Below, one piece after another: positions 1 to 9,906 of a stretch of 20,762 nucleotides of DNA. Under the pieces are notes generated by a model, which made no database searches, was not told the DNA's origin, and saw nothing but the letters and a program-made list of their open reading frames with translations. Both the position numbers and the translations under genes were made by a program. The stretch's first letter is position 1; every line of letters begins with the position of its first letter. Source of the DNA: Mesostigma viride (Eukaryota; Streptophyta; Mesostigmatophyceae; Mesostigmatales; Mesostigmataceae); NCBI GenBank assembly GCA_009746045.1, contig RPFO01001996.1, forward strand, positions 64,001 through 84,762, written 5' to 3'.

Positions 1-1240
1 AGGATTCAGGCTCCCATGGTGTCATCATGGCCTGTCTACGTACATGGATGGCATGTATGTATTTAATGATGAGGATTCAGGCTCCCATGGTGTCATCATG
101 GCTGGCCTACGTACATGGATGTCTCAGAAAAAAAATGATGAGGATTCAGGCTCCCATGGTGTCATCATGGCTGGCCTACGTACATGGATGTCAAAGAAAA
201 AAAAATGATGAGGATTCAGGCTCCCGTGGTGTCATTATGGCCCGTCTACGTGTTGTTGGCATGTATGAAATTAATGATGAGGATTCAGGCTCCCATAGTG
301 TCATCATGGCTGGCCTACGTACATGGTTGGCATTTATGTAATTAATGATGAGGATTCAGGCTCCCATGGTGTCATCATTGCCCGTGTATGTACATGGTTG
401 GCATTTATGTAATTAATGATGAGGATTCAGGCTCCATTGGTGTCATCATGGCCCGTCTACGTACATGGACCGTGGCATTTATGTATTTAATGATGAGGAT
501 TCAGGCTCCCATGGGGTCATTGATGATCATGGCATTTATGTATGTAATTAATGATGAGGATTCAGGCTCCATTGGTGTCATCATGGCTGGCCTACGTATG
601 TACATGGATGTCAAAGAAAAAAAAATGATGAGGATTCAGGCTCCCATGGTGTCATCATGGCCCGTCTACGTACATGGATGTCAAGGAATAGTAAATGATG
701 AGGATTCAGGCTCCCATGGTGTCAGATGTCATGGCCTGTCTACGTACATGGATGGCATGTATGTATTTAATGATGAGGATTCAGGCTCCCATGGTGTCAT
801 CATGGCTGGCCTACGTACATGGATGTCTCAGAAAAAAAATGATGAGGATTCAGGCTCCCATGGTGTCATCATGGCTGGCCTACGTACATGGATGTCAAAG
901 AAAAAAAAATGATCAGGATTCAGGCTCCCGTGGTGTCATTATGGCCCGTCTACGTGTTGTTGGCATGTATGAAATTAATGATGAGGATTCAGGCTCCCAC
1001 AGTGTCATCATGGCTGGCCTACGTACATGGTTGGCATTTATGTAATTAATGATGAGGATTCAGGCTCCCATGGTGTCATCATTGCCCGTGTATGTACATG
1101 GTTGGCATTTATGTAATTAATGATGAGGATTCAGGCTCCATTGGTGTCATCATGGCCCGTCTACGTACATGGGTGGCATTTATGTATTTAATGATGAGGA
1201 TTCAGGCTCCCATGGGGTCATCATGGCTTGTCTACGTACA
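1..1240. repeat. ~70-bp tandem satellite with 704-bp higher-order period
   Basis: Eighteen monomers begin with AGGATTCAGG-like sequence at about 1, 72, 141, 211, 280, 351, 422, 496, 557, 631, 701, 776, 845, 915, 984, 1055, 1126 and 1197. Spacing is mostly 69-75 bp, with one short 61-bp monomer. Variants recur in order: the starts at 72, 141, 211, 280, 351 and 422 each have a partner exactly 704 bp later, so ten monomers form a higher-order unit. The second unit is cut off near 1240 and the first continues beyond the left edge. Most monomers contain ATGATGA and TCATCAT as inverted arms 20 bp apart. Because 70 is not a multiple of three, the open frames here hop between frames and are not genes. 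Confidence 0.95.
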
Positions 1241-1514
1241 TGGAGTCATATTGATTCATGGAACAATGAGATACCATTCTTAATTGAAAATTGTTCTTGA
1301 TACTTTCACATGCATGCCCGGAATCGTGAATTTGTGCGGGTTTCCATGATGACAATCCTCATTGAATTCTTGAGCACACAATATTGAGCAATTTAGGGGC
1401 ACTTCGGCAATGTTGACCATTTTCATTCATGATAAAATTAACATTTAATGCAATAAATACATATTCCACTCATTTTAATAAACCATGCAAAAACTTTACA
1501 AGCACGCTCAAGCT
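1241..1514. other. AT-rich spacer, no gene seen
   Basis: This is a unique-looking, moderately AT-rich stretch between two tandem arrays. I see no coding frame, RNA gene or clear regulatory motif in it. Confidence 0.6.
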
Positions 1515-2003
1515 AGGGGTGGGCTGGCATGCACGCGTGGGTGTGGGGGTGGGCTGGCATGCATGCGTGGGTGTGGGGGGGGCTAGCCTGCATGCGTGGG
1601 TGTGTGGGGGGGCTGGCATGCATGCGTGGGTGTGTGTGGGGGGCTAGCATGCATGCGTAAGTGTGGGGGGGGCTGGCATGCATGCGTGGGTGTGTATGGG
1701 GGCTGGCATGCATGCGTGGGTGTGTGTGGGGGGCTAGCATGCATGCGTGGGTGTGTGGGGGGGCTGTCATGCATGCGTGGGTGTGGGGGGGGCTGGCATG
1801 AATGCGTGGGTGTGGGGGGGGCTAGCATGCATGCGTGGGTGTGGGGGTGGGCTAGCATGCATGCGTGGGTGTGAGTGTGGGCTAGCATGCATGCGTGGGT
1901 GTGGGGGGGGCTAGCATGCATGCGTGGGTGTGGGGGGGCTAGCATGCATGCGTGGGTGTGGGGGTGGGCTAGCATGCATGCGTGGGTGTGGGGGGGGCTA
2001 GCA
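1515..2003. repeat. ~30-bp G-rich minisatellite, 16 copies
   Basis: Sixteen units of the pattern GCTAGCATGCATGCGTGGG followed by TGTG and a run of 5-8 G. Units differ mainly in G-run length and in GCTAGC versus GCTGGC. The long His/Pro/Cys-rich or Gly/Trp-rich open frames on both strands here are by-products of the repeat. Each unit combines alternating purine-pyrimidine sequence (GCATGCATGCG) with a G run, which could favour Z-DNA or G-quadruplex formation. That last point is inference. Confidence 0.95.
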
Positions 2004-2027
2004 CGCCCCACCCCTCCATCGGCACAG

Positions 2028-2063
2028 CCAGCCTTGTGAGTCTACCCTTAACAACAAGGCTGG
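2028..2063. other. Perfect 10-bp stem-loop
   Basis: CCAGCCTTGT at 2028-2037 pairs perfectly with ACAAGGCTGG at 2054-2063 across a 16-nt loop. It lies just beyond the end of the minisatellite. No T-run follows, so it is not an obvious terminator, and its function is unknown. Confidence 0.6.
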
Positions 2064-3850
2064 TAGGACGACACGCCTGAGCAGCATATGTCATGCCTAT
2101 CTCAGGCTAATAATGTGTGATTTTGTGCCAACAACCAAGTTGTTCCACCCAACAACACATTATAAACCCTCTTCCAAAATGCCCAACAAGCCGGACACGT
2201 GGAGGACCACACACGCAGTATATAAAGAGAAAATAAGCTGACTTTTTATCCAGCCAACCTGTGGCTAGCTGCTCTGGTTAGCATGACAAATGCTAACATT
2301 TACTCAGTGGGAAAGGTGAAGAGACCATTGGAACAGCCTACCTGACGCATGTGCCACCAAAGCATTGTGTCCCGCAAAATGCACACTGCCTCCTTTCTAA
2401 CAAGCACGAGCCGCTCTCTTTAGGAGACAGGTGCCAGCTCGTCAGTGTCTGGGGAAAATGATGCCGCTGCTTAGGAAGACCGCGTGAATTTCCTCGAACA
2501 CAACTGTCTATAAAGCAAAAGAAATTTCAGAGAAGCATGGAAATAAAAGCATTACACCTTCCCGACAGGTTGCGGGCCACGCGCTGCAGAAAGCCAGCCA
2601 CGTCACAGACGATTAACTAGCTAAAAGACACCCAGGAATCCAGCGATGCAGCGCCAGGACCCGCAACTTTCTGGCTGCATCTGGCCGGAAAGAAGGCAAA
2701 AAGCTTACGCTCAACGAGGTAAGAAAGCAGGAAAACGCAAGCTTAAGACGTTTAACACAAGAACGTACCATAACGGGCATTTATTCGTGCCCAGGCGCAC
2801 AAGAAAGTCCACCCTTTCATGGAGTGGTTGGGCAGTACGCATCGCGCAGGGCTAATGTTATCTTACCGCAAAATGACGGGAAAGGTAAAGATAGCAGCGG
2901 GAATTTTTACGGCTTTAGAAACATCATTAAACTAGCTTTCCTTACGACCATCAAAACTGGCAACAATCGACAATCAACCCGGCAGGCATCCAATATACTT
3001 TATTCATCCCGACAGAAATTCAGGCCGGACCCCCCCTGCCGATGGCAAAGAAAAAAAGCCCGCGACATTATAGATCGCAACCATCCCGCCATAAATTAGA
3101 ATCAGTAACTAATTTTCTCCAACAATCGAGCATTTCTGCTTTCCGCGTGCCAGATTTGTCACGTTTCGTCTAAAGGCAGTCGCCATGGCCCCTACCGCAA
3201 GGGGTGCGCGCACCATGCCGACATAGCTTTTGGGCCTCAATTTGCACCGAAATTTGGTCCGTACCGTCCAGCTCAGTCGGATTATGTATGTGGATCGGCC
3301 GTGTTGGTTGCATACGCAGGTATATTAATTCTTGCATTCGCCCCGGACCTTCCCCAGGACAGGTCAGGATATAACAATAATTCTTGCATTCGCCCCCGCC
3401 CTTTCCTATGGCCTGGTCAGGTTTGGGCGCGACGCCACTAGCGCGGCGCCCGCGACAGAGTGGCCAGGCTCGAGCACGTTTTCTGGATCCCAAGCACCGG
3501 ATTGGACACTGTCCGAGGACTGGACAGGAATTGGCTGACCAATCGGATGCTTGCTCGTCGTCTCCAAAAACATATATAAAGAGCCAAATCGCGCGAACTA
3601 CGCAATGATCCTTTAAGCAGCGTTACTCTGCCGAAATGTCAACCTAGGCCGGTCAAGTGACGCCGAGGTGTTCACCGATAGTTCAGGTCAGCCACAGCGC
3701 GCCTTCGAATGTAGGCACGGTCGCATTTTTTTTTAGGAAATGTAGAATTGTTGTCGACCAGCTACCAACGCCCGACCGGACCCATACAACGGAAACATCA
3801 AGGCGATGTGATGTAGGTGTGTCTGATATGTCATTAATACACAGAGCATC
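2064..3850. other. Unassigned non-coding stretch
   Basis: About 1.8 kb with only short open frames (under 110 codons). None has recognisable domains or convincing protein-like composition. Two TATA-box-like strings are present, GTATATAAAGAGA at 2218-2230 and CATATATAAAGAG at 3571-3583. They could be core promoters, but no gene follows either within a convincing distance. A short duplication lies at 3327-3424. Otherwise I see nothing assignable. Confidence 0.5.
3327..3424. repeat. 52-bp imperfect tandem duplication
   Basis: AATTCTTGCATTCGCCCC occurs at 3327 and again at 3379. Diverged CCTTTCC/CCTTCCC and GGTCAGG blocks follow each copy, giving two units with a 52-bp period. Confidence 0.75.
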
Positions 3851-3852
3851 GT

Positions 3853-4015
3853 GAATATAATATATAATATAAATTATATAATATACTATAATTAATATAT
3901 AATTTTAATTTTATGTTAATTTTAATGTTATTTCATATAACATAATATAGCATAATATAATATAATATAATATTATATAAAGTAGTATATAAAAAATTAA
4001 AATGTAAAAGAAAAA
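3853..4015. repeat. AT-rich low-complexity tract
   Basis: Nearly pure A/T sequence built from TATAATATAA-like strings with many overlapping short palindromes. It could be a simple-repeat expansion or a boundary of a mobile element. No coding capacity. Confidence 0.8.
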
Positions 4016-4310
4016 TATCTACCTTATTGGGGTTTAATGTTCCTTTCCAGTTCAGCATAAGTACACTCTTGAGTGTGTGCAATGTTTGGTTATACGCCAT
4101 TGTCTTAAAATAGCAACCAATGTAAACCTCCGTCCTAACCACATTTGGATACAATAAAGACATTGATGCCTGACACATAGCATTCATTGCTTGAAATACC
4201 ATGCATATTTTGTGTCAATGTTCTGCAGACCACAGCTTCAAGTGGGCATACTTCGCTTTCCTCAATATAATGGCGACATGGCATTTGGTGAAAGTGGTGA
4301 GTGCCATGAA

Positions 4311-4865
4311 GTTGCGCCGGCCGTCGTTATCCATGACGAACTGAATGGGTTTCGTGCAAATCAAGTTTTTTGTTTTGGTGTTCCAGTTGCGCCGGCCGGC
4401 GTTTCCAATGGTATCTTGCGCGCACTTGCAAAAGCTTGCACGCTTATCAACATTTTGTGTTGGTAAACATTTTATCACCTCTGGGATTTCCGCCTTCACT
4501 ACCTGAGTTGCTTCTTTGTGGTTTTCAAATGCAACCGAGTTACGCCGGCCGTCGTTACTCATGACAAATTGTAGGGGTTTTGTGCAAATCACTTTTGTAT
4601 GGTTTATGTACATGCATCCAGTTGCGCCGGCCGGCGTTTCCAATGGTATCTTGCAGTTGCGCAATCAGGCCCCATTACCAAAAGTGTGTTTGTACATCTT
4701 TTTTACACCTGAAGGATTTCTGCCTGCATATCCTGAGTTGCTTCTTAATGGTTTTTAATTGCGCCCGAGTTACGCCGGCCGTCGTTATTAATGACAAACT
4801 GTATGTGTTTCATAAAATCACTTTTGTATGGTTTACATGTATCCAGTTGCGCCGGCCGGCGTTAT
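4311..4865. repeat. ~230-bp tandem repeat (3 copies) with GC-rich palindromes
   Basis: Two related motifs alternate. Form A (GTTRCGCCGGCCGTCGTT) starts at 4311, 4539 and 4769. Form B (GTTGCGCCGGCCGGCGTT) starts at 4386, 4621 and 4846. A-to-A spacing is 228 and 230 bp, and A-to-B spacing is 75-82 bp. Between motifs the copies share blocks such as GTGCAAATCA, CTTTTGTATGG and CTGAGTTGCTTCTT. Form B contains the perfect 12-bp palindrome CGCCGGCCGGCG. The repeat ends just upstream of the transposase-like coding region, and related motifs recur in both of its introns, so it may be promoter, 5' intron or element-terminal sequence. Confidence 0.85.
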
Positions 4866-5009
4866 TAATGACGCTTGTCGTTCTTGTTTGATGCCCATCG
4901 TTTTCGTCGTGTCTTTAATGGTGATTATTTATCATTACTCATCCTCAGGGCTTTCGGTGCCGCGGGATTAAGAGGCGAAAAAAATCAGCTGCCGTCTGAC
5001 CAAAGTCTG

Positions 5010-8000
5010 ATGGCGCGATCGGGGCGGGGGGCCGTTTCCGACGGTTCGCGTCCCTTGTCCAATGACGACCGGGAGCCTGCACTTCGCGGTCTCTGGAGCG
5101 ACAAGTACATCGAGAACAAGGGGTACAAAATTGCCAATGACATCTTTCCTATCATGGCGGAACGCGTGAAAGCAAACAACCACAGGACGCCAGAGATGAG
5201 CGCGGAGGTTCTGTCTTGCGCAGCTTCAAGACTAAATGCCATGGTGGCGGAGAGCAACGGCATTAAGAAGAGGAAGAACTGTGACGACGGGCTTCCTGAA
5301 AGTTGGGCGGAATCTCTTCGGGATACCATCAAGAAGGCTTTTGGCGACTTGGGAACATCTGAGAAGGATCGTGGGCTTAGGTGGGCCTTGTGTGGACTTG
5401 TTACGAAGGCAATGGAGGGCGTCCCGGACAGGATTGTGGAGCGCGCGTTCGGGATTGACAGGCGCTTTGTCGCAACTGTTCGGGGTCACAGGGATGGAAT
5501 GGAAGAAGGGGAGGACGACCTTTTGATGAGTGCGCCAGAGAGGAGGAGGAGGAAAGACGAGCTTCCGACGGAAGTCATTGCCCTGATACAAGCGTGCTGG
5601 AGGGATGATAACTTGACGCGGGCGTCTCCGAACATGAAGGATGTTCATTGTGAATGGACCAGAAAGGATTACAAACATACACTAGCGTTTTCGGAGGGTG
5701 CGCGCTACTATACTGTCTCCAAGTCGAAGATTTACGAAGTGTTCATTTCCCGCCATCCGGAGTTGAAGCCACCGCGGCGGATGGACAGTAGGGAGGGGGG
5801 GGGGGAGGGAGAGGAGGGTGTGAGGGGGGGAAATCAGGTGATTTTGGAGACGGAGGCAGGGATGTCAATGCTACGCACGAATCAGAAGAGCACAGTTCAT
5901 GTGGGATACACTACTTTTTGCAAGCATATGCCCGCATGCGTCAAGGGGCGGTGGAAAATGCGGAACTTGTGCGCATGCCAGCACCACACTACCATGCAGT
6001 CCATGGTTGGGGGGTTGGCCAAATTTCGTGCAACTTTTCATGCCAGATGCGAGTGCGGACCTGAATGCCACGCGTGCGATCATGGTAGCCAGCTCGACGT
6101 GGGGTCGTCCGTGCCCACATGTTCCATTTTCAAAGCCACTCACACGACAGAGTGGGTGAACAAGTTTACTTGTGAGGTGGAGGGGATGAGGGAGGGGGGA
6201 GGTTCGAGGTCGTCTGTGGGGTCGTCGCGGCCGCAGGTTCAGCCTTTTCAGGGCGAACTTGAGGATCTGCCCATGCATGGGAGGGTGCTGGACGACGAGG
6301 AAGGGGTGCCCGATCATGACCTGGGCGAGGAGTTGGGGGTTTGCTCGATCCGGCGTAAGGCTTGTGTGTTGGGCACTTGCCGGGCTCCCAAGTGTGGAAT
6401 TCGGAACTTCATGTTATGCGAACGGGAGGAGGCTTCCAACCACCTGATTTCATGGACCAGATACGAGATGCAGGATGTGCCGCCGGGTGCGGTTCTTGGG
6501 CCAGAGGTAATTTTTAGTGGAGTGGTTGCGCCCCAAGGCGTTTCTTTTGCAATGTTTCCTGAGGTTCTTGGGCCAGAGGTAATTTTTAGTGGAGTGGTTG
6601 CGCCCCAAGGCGTTTCTTTTTCAATTTTTCCTGAGGTCCTGTCTTTTTTCTTCCTACAGGTCATTGGTGGGTCGAAGTTGATGTCTTTTCTGTATGTGCA
6701 CACTGCGCATATGCAGGACGACTGTGACGAGATCGCAAAGGCTGGTGGGCAGCGATTGACGCAAGTCGACGTCAAGTCCACACCAACGGAGCTAAAGGAG
6801 GCAATTGTGGACAAGTGGCCGGACTTCATCCAGCATTGCTTCAACGCGTGGTGGCAAGCGGACGCCTCCAAGGAATGTCTCTCAAGGATGCGGGTGGGGG
6901 ACCTTGTATGCCACACAGATTACGCCGAGAACTACCAGTCTTACACCTATCACAATCTCCAAGCACAGTATTGGCATCCAGTCACATTCGTCCTTATGCC
7001 CTGGATCGTGCGCTACTTGGATCCAGCGTCGGGAAAGGTCGTGAGAAGGGAGTTTCACTTCATCGGACAGGGCGGAATGAAAAGGGACGGGCGGGCCCTC
7101 CGTTTTGCTATCCTCAAAATCCTGGCGACACTACGGTCAGAAGGGGTAGAGGTGAAGCGCTTCATTGGGTGGTCGGACAATTGCTCCATGCAGTTCAAGT
7201 CAAGGAATGTGATCGCGGAAGTGGCCCGGCTGCTGACGGAGGATCCGCACCTGGAGTCATTTGAGTGGAATTACTTTGGGGAGCAGCACGGAAAGGGGGA
7301 GGTGGATGGAGCTGGTGGGACTGTGAAGTGCATGTTGAGGAGGTGGCACATCAGGGAAGAGAACCAGGACAAACAGACGGCCGCCCAGTTGGTGGAGAAT
7401 CTGGCGTCGGGGGCGGTGGGCGGGACCACAACGACCAGGCGTAACTTCTTCGAGTTCCCCGAGGTAATTAAGTGTACAGTCCTCGTTCAGGGAATAGTTA
7501 CGCCGGCCGTCGTTTCTAGGGCGTTCTTGGAGTCCTGGCGATCAGGAGTGCTTAATAAAACACAACTAGCTCGATGGTCTCGTAACTTCAACTTTCCCTT
7601 GTGCAAATCTTGTCTTCGACGCGCAGGTGCTTCCTTACAGCCCAGGGCGCGGCGAAATCAAAGGAGTGAAGAAGGCGCACTGGTGGCGCATGGACAAGTC
7701 GAATGTGACGCGCTTAATGCTGCGCCAGTATTCCTGCTATTGTGGCGGTGCGTGCGCCGAGGAAAGGTGGTGGGATTGTCGAAAGGAGTGGACCGACATG
7801 GACGGCTGGAATGTGGGAGGTGCTCGGATGAAGCTCCACAAACTGGGGGAGCCAGTGCAAAGGAACCCAAACGGACAAGGGGGGCACGCAGGGACGCGAC
7901 TGAACAGACTACAGGCAGAGAGGACGATGATGGGAAGGAGACTGAAGCTGCGAGACATTTTTGCCGTCGAGTCCTACTCTGGTGATGAGTCCCACGATCC

Positions 8001-8357
8001 AGATCATCCATATTGGCTAGCGGAAGTCTTGCAGGAGCCTTATCAGGTGGCCGCTACTTTCGTGAGGCGAGTGGCCGACAGAAACGGCAAGGTCGATAGG
8101 GAGTTGTTCCGTAAGGGACAATGGGTGGTGGGGGTGCGCTACTGGGACAGATTTCCGGGTATGGCGACGATGTTCAAAATGGACGCCGATGCCAACCTGA
8201 ACAGCCAAACTTGGTCAATTGCTACCTGTGCATGGACGCGGGGTTCGAACACACCATTGTTGTCAACCCAGCTAACAATCGCCAGGCCATCTTGACCATT
8301 CCGACAGACGTCGAGAAACGGCTCACGAACTTGGCCAAGAAGAGACCTGTTCAGTAG
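5010..8357 (+). CDS. DDE-transposase-like protein, three exons
   Basis: Probably a nuclease or transposase of a DNA transposon or a derived gene; I cannot assign the family name. The reading frame is open from 4875, but the first in-frame ATG is at 5010. A possible acceptor (CATCCTCAG, ending 4948) would instead attach an upstream exon. Exons: up to 6506, 6660-7463 and 7627 onward. Residues counted from 4875: a basic, helix-rich region ~150-300; Cys-rich motifs RNLCACQHH (~363-371) and CECGPECHAC (~392-401). The catalytic-like half has HTDYAENY (D682), WSDNCSMQFK (D768) and HGKGEVDGAGG (E809/D811), the spacing expected of an RNase H-fold DDE/D enzyme. Exon 3 adds a Cys cluster (SCYCGGACAEERWWDC). 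The exon-3 frame stops at 8295, but better protein-like sequence (CYLCMDAGFEHT) continues in another frame to 8357, suggesting a single-base shift near 8190-8215. Gene existence is likely; exact ends and activity are uncertain. Confidence 0.75.
6492..6635 (+). repeat. 72-bp tandem duplication spanning an exon end and splice donor
   Basis: Units 6492-6563 and 6564-6635 are nearly identical. Each begins GTTCTTGGGCCAGAG followed by GTAATTTTTAG and contains GTTGCGCCCCAAGGCGTTTC. The unit length is a multiple of three and contains no in-frame stop. Confidence 0.9.
6507..6659 (+). other. Intron 1 of the transposase-like gene (predicted)
   Basis: Donor GAG|GTAATTTTT and acceptor CTTTTTTCTTCCTACAG|GT behind a strong pyrimidine tract. 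Length is 153 bp in phase 0, so retention would insert 51 codons without breaking the frame. The translated interior is hydrophobic and repetitive, unlike the flanking protein. A second potential donor, copied by the 72-bp duplication, lies at 6579 and would give an 81-bp intron. Confidence 0.7.
7464..7626 (+). other. Intron 2 of the transposase-like gene (predicted)
   Basis: Donor GAG|GTAATTAAG and acceptor CTTCGACGCGCAG|GT, 163 bp, phase 0. Removal joins FFEFPE to VLPYSPGRGEIKG and moves into the frame that carries the Cys-rich C-terminal region. GTTACGCCGGCCGTCGTTT at 7497 matches form A of the upstream repeat. Confidence 0.75.
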
Positions 8358-9007
8358 GCCAGCTCGCCCGGGCTTGGTTGGACGAGGTGGACAGCCTTGA
8401 GAGCACGTGCTTCGTTGTGAGCACTTGCCTTTCAGCCGTGATTTGCAAACGAGTTCCTTGTCCTGAATTGTAAAGCTCGATTCATGCTCTTTTAAGGAAG
8501 TGTATAATATTATCCAGATCATGTATATATTTAGATCTAGACCTGAGTTCAAATAACATTTCTTAGAGGGCTGAGATGCGCGAGGTCCAGCATACATGTA
8601 TATATCCATGGAGACATGTTACAAACTCAAATGTTTCATTGTACGTACCACTAGCTCGTCGACGGGGGTATCCCATGTAATGTATGATTTATGAATTAAT
8701 TAATCGCTTAATTGTACAATTTAAATGGATCATGAACTTGTCAAGTGGCCTAATTTGGTTTATTTGGTTCATCATTTATTGATCTCAATCATTCTTAATT
8801 GAATCTCGAGCAATAGCAATCGTGAAGCAGATCCTAATCATGTGATTCGCATAACATGAGAATAGGCAACAAGTGCTACTTTGAGGAATGCGGGGTTGGT
8901 CAGGTTATTATAGAGCTAGAGCTACAAACGGCACATATATTGCAAACTTTGCGCTCCAGGCATGGAATTTCAAAAGTACCAAAATTGGAGCAGTAGATGT
9001 TGGGGAC
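8358..9007. other. AT-rich spacer downstream of the transposase-like gene
   Basis: No open frame of note and no recognisable element. It presumably holds the 3' untranslated region of the preceding gene. TGTAA at about 8469 is the type of polyadenylation signal used by some green algae, but that is weak evidence. Confidence 0.5.
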
Positions 9008-9733
9008 GCCCTGAGGCCGGCGGTGTCATGCAAGCTCTCAAGGGCGGTGGCGGTGGCTTGAAGGCGTTGGTCGAGGTCGAGGAGCTGGGCTTAATTTGAT
9101 GTCGGCAGTGGAGGCGGAAACGGCACTGCACGGAGGTGGCGGTGAGGTGAGGAAGTTCAGCAGCCAGCGGGCCACCGGCATCGCTGCGACGTCAGCAGCA
9201 ATGGGGGTCACGTGCTGCTGAAAGGCTTCCATGAGGATGGAACGTACGGAGGGTGGGGGCGGAGATGGAGGGAGCCCAGATCTCGCCGTCAGAGCGCTGG
9301 AGAAGGGAGTTGAGGATATGGTGTGCTGGAGTTGGGGGCGGGGGCACCCGAACAGCAGGCGGATGTCGTTCCATCGGCGGCCGTCCGGGAGGAGGAGGCG
9401 ATTGTTGTCGTGGAGATGGAGGCACAGGTCGTAAAGCGAGGCGTAGTCCCCGTAGAGGATGCAGTACAGAGCATCGGACGGAGACATGTTGGTCCAGTCG
9501 TGATCATCGACCTGGAAAGGTTGGAGCCGACAGCGCGGTTCCGAGGGGCGTGAAGACCCTCCTGTTTTGTCGGCGGAGCGGGCGCGTTTAGGGTCAGGCG
9601 ATGCCGATGGCGAGGCGTTGAGCCCGGGAGGTTGCTGGGCGACCACCAGTGCACGACTAGTGTCACCGCTGCCTGCCGGAGCTGGCAAAGCTGCATGCAG
9701 CCGCAGCTGCCGCATTTTCATGGGCGAGCGCAT
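9008..9733 (-). pseudogene. Non-LTR retrotransposon ORF1 fragment (N-terminal part)
   Basis: The minus strand encodes a 231-codon frame beginning MRSPMKMRQLRLH. It includes AGSGDTSRALVVAQQPPG, DWTNMSPSDALYC and GDYASLYDLCLHLHDNN. The same sequence occurs on the plus strand at 14188 onward, and the two copies correct each other's frames. In such elements ORF1 is an RNA-binding, nucleic-acid-chaperone-like protein packaged with the element RNA. Frames shift after about the LFGC motif. Homology with the other copy stops abruptly near 9008, inside the region preceding the RNA-binding part, so the 3' half is missing. Loss of the 3' end is not the usual outcome of target-primed insertion and suggests later breakage. 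Confidence 0.75.
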
Positions 9734-9906
9734 CCGCCAAACTGCGTTGCGTCGACAGGCGTTTGCTCGTCATATATTGCGTTTTAGATTCGGAAAATTA
9801 TATCAGCATGTGCGTCTCAGAAAGACGAAGTGATAGTGATATTCACGGCTAAATTCGGTGCTCAAACGTGAAAGTTATGAGCTCCGCCGTCAGCCATGGC
9901 TACCTC

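Noticed and set aside
1-1240. Box C/D snoRNA cluster (ATGATGA C-box-like strings in each monomer)
   Set aside because: C-box-like strings exist on both strands, but no correctly spaced D box with terminal pairing was found; the inverted repeat explains the strings.
1-1240. CRISPR array
   Set aside because: The units are tandem monomers with no unique spacers, and the context is eukaryotic.
27-1283. Open frames with repeated MMRIQAPMVSSW-like peptides
   Set aside because: They fall in a satellite whose ~70-bp unit changes frame each copy; the peptides reflect DNA repetition, not a protein.
1513-2011. His/Pro/Cys-rich 85-142-codon frames
   Set aside because: Direct translation of the 30-bp minisatellite.
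2646-3493. Several 60-107-codon frames
   Set aside because: Overlapping frames on both strands without motifs or codon-usage signal.
4875-5009. Start of the transposase-like protein at 4875
   Set aside because: The codon there is TTG, not ATG; the first in-frame ATG is at 5010, and an upstream exon is possible.
7464-7985. Continuation of the long frame straight through to 7985
   Set aside because: The GT...AG intron at 7464-7626 joins to a different frame carrying a Cys-rich, protein-like region, while the straight-through frame becomes low-complexity Arg/Glu-rich.
8225-8255. tRNA gene suggested by GGGTTCGAAC
   Set aside because: Only a T-loop-like string; no cloverleaf partners around it, and it lies in the coding end of the transposase-like gene.
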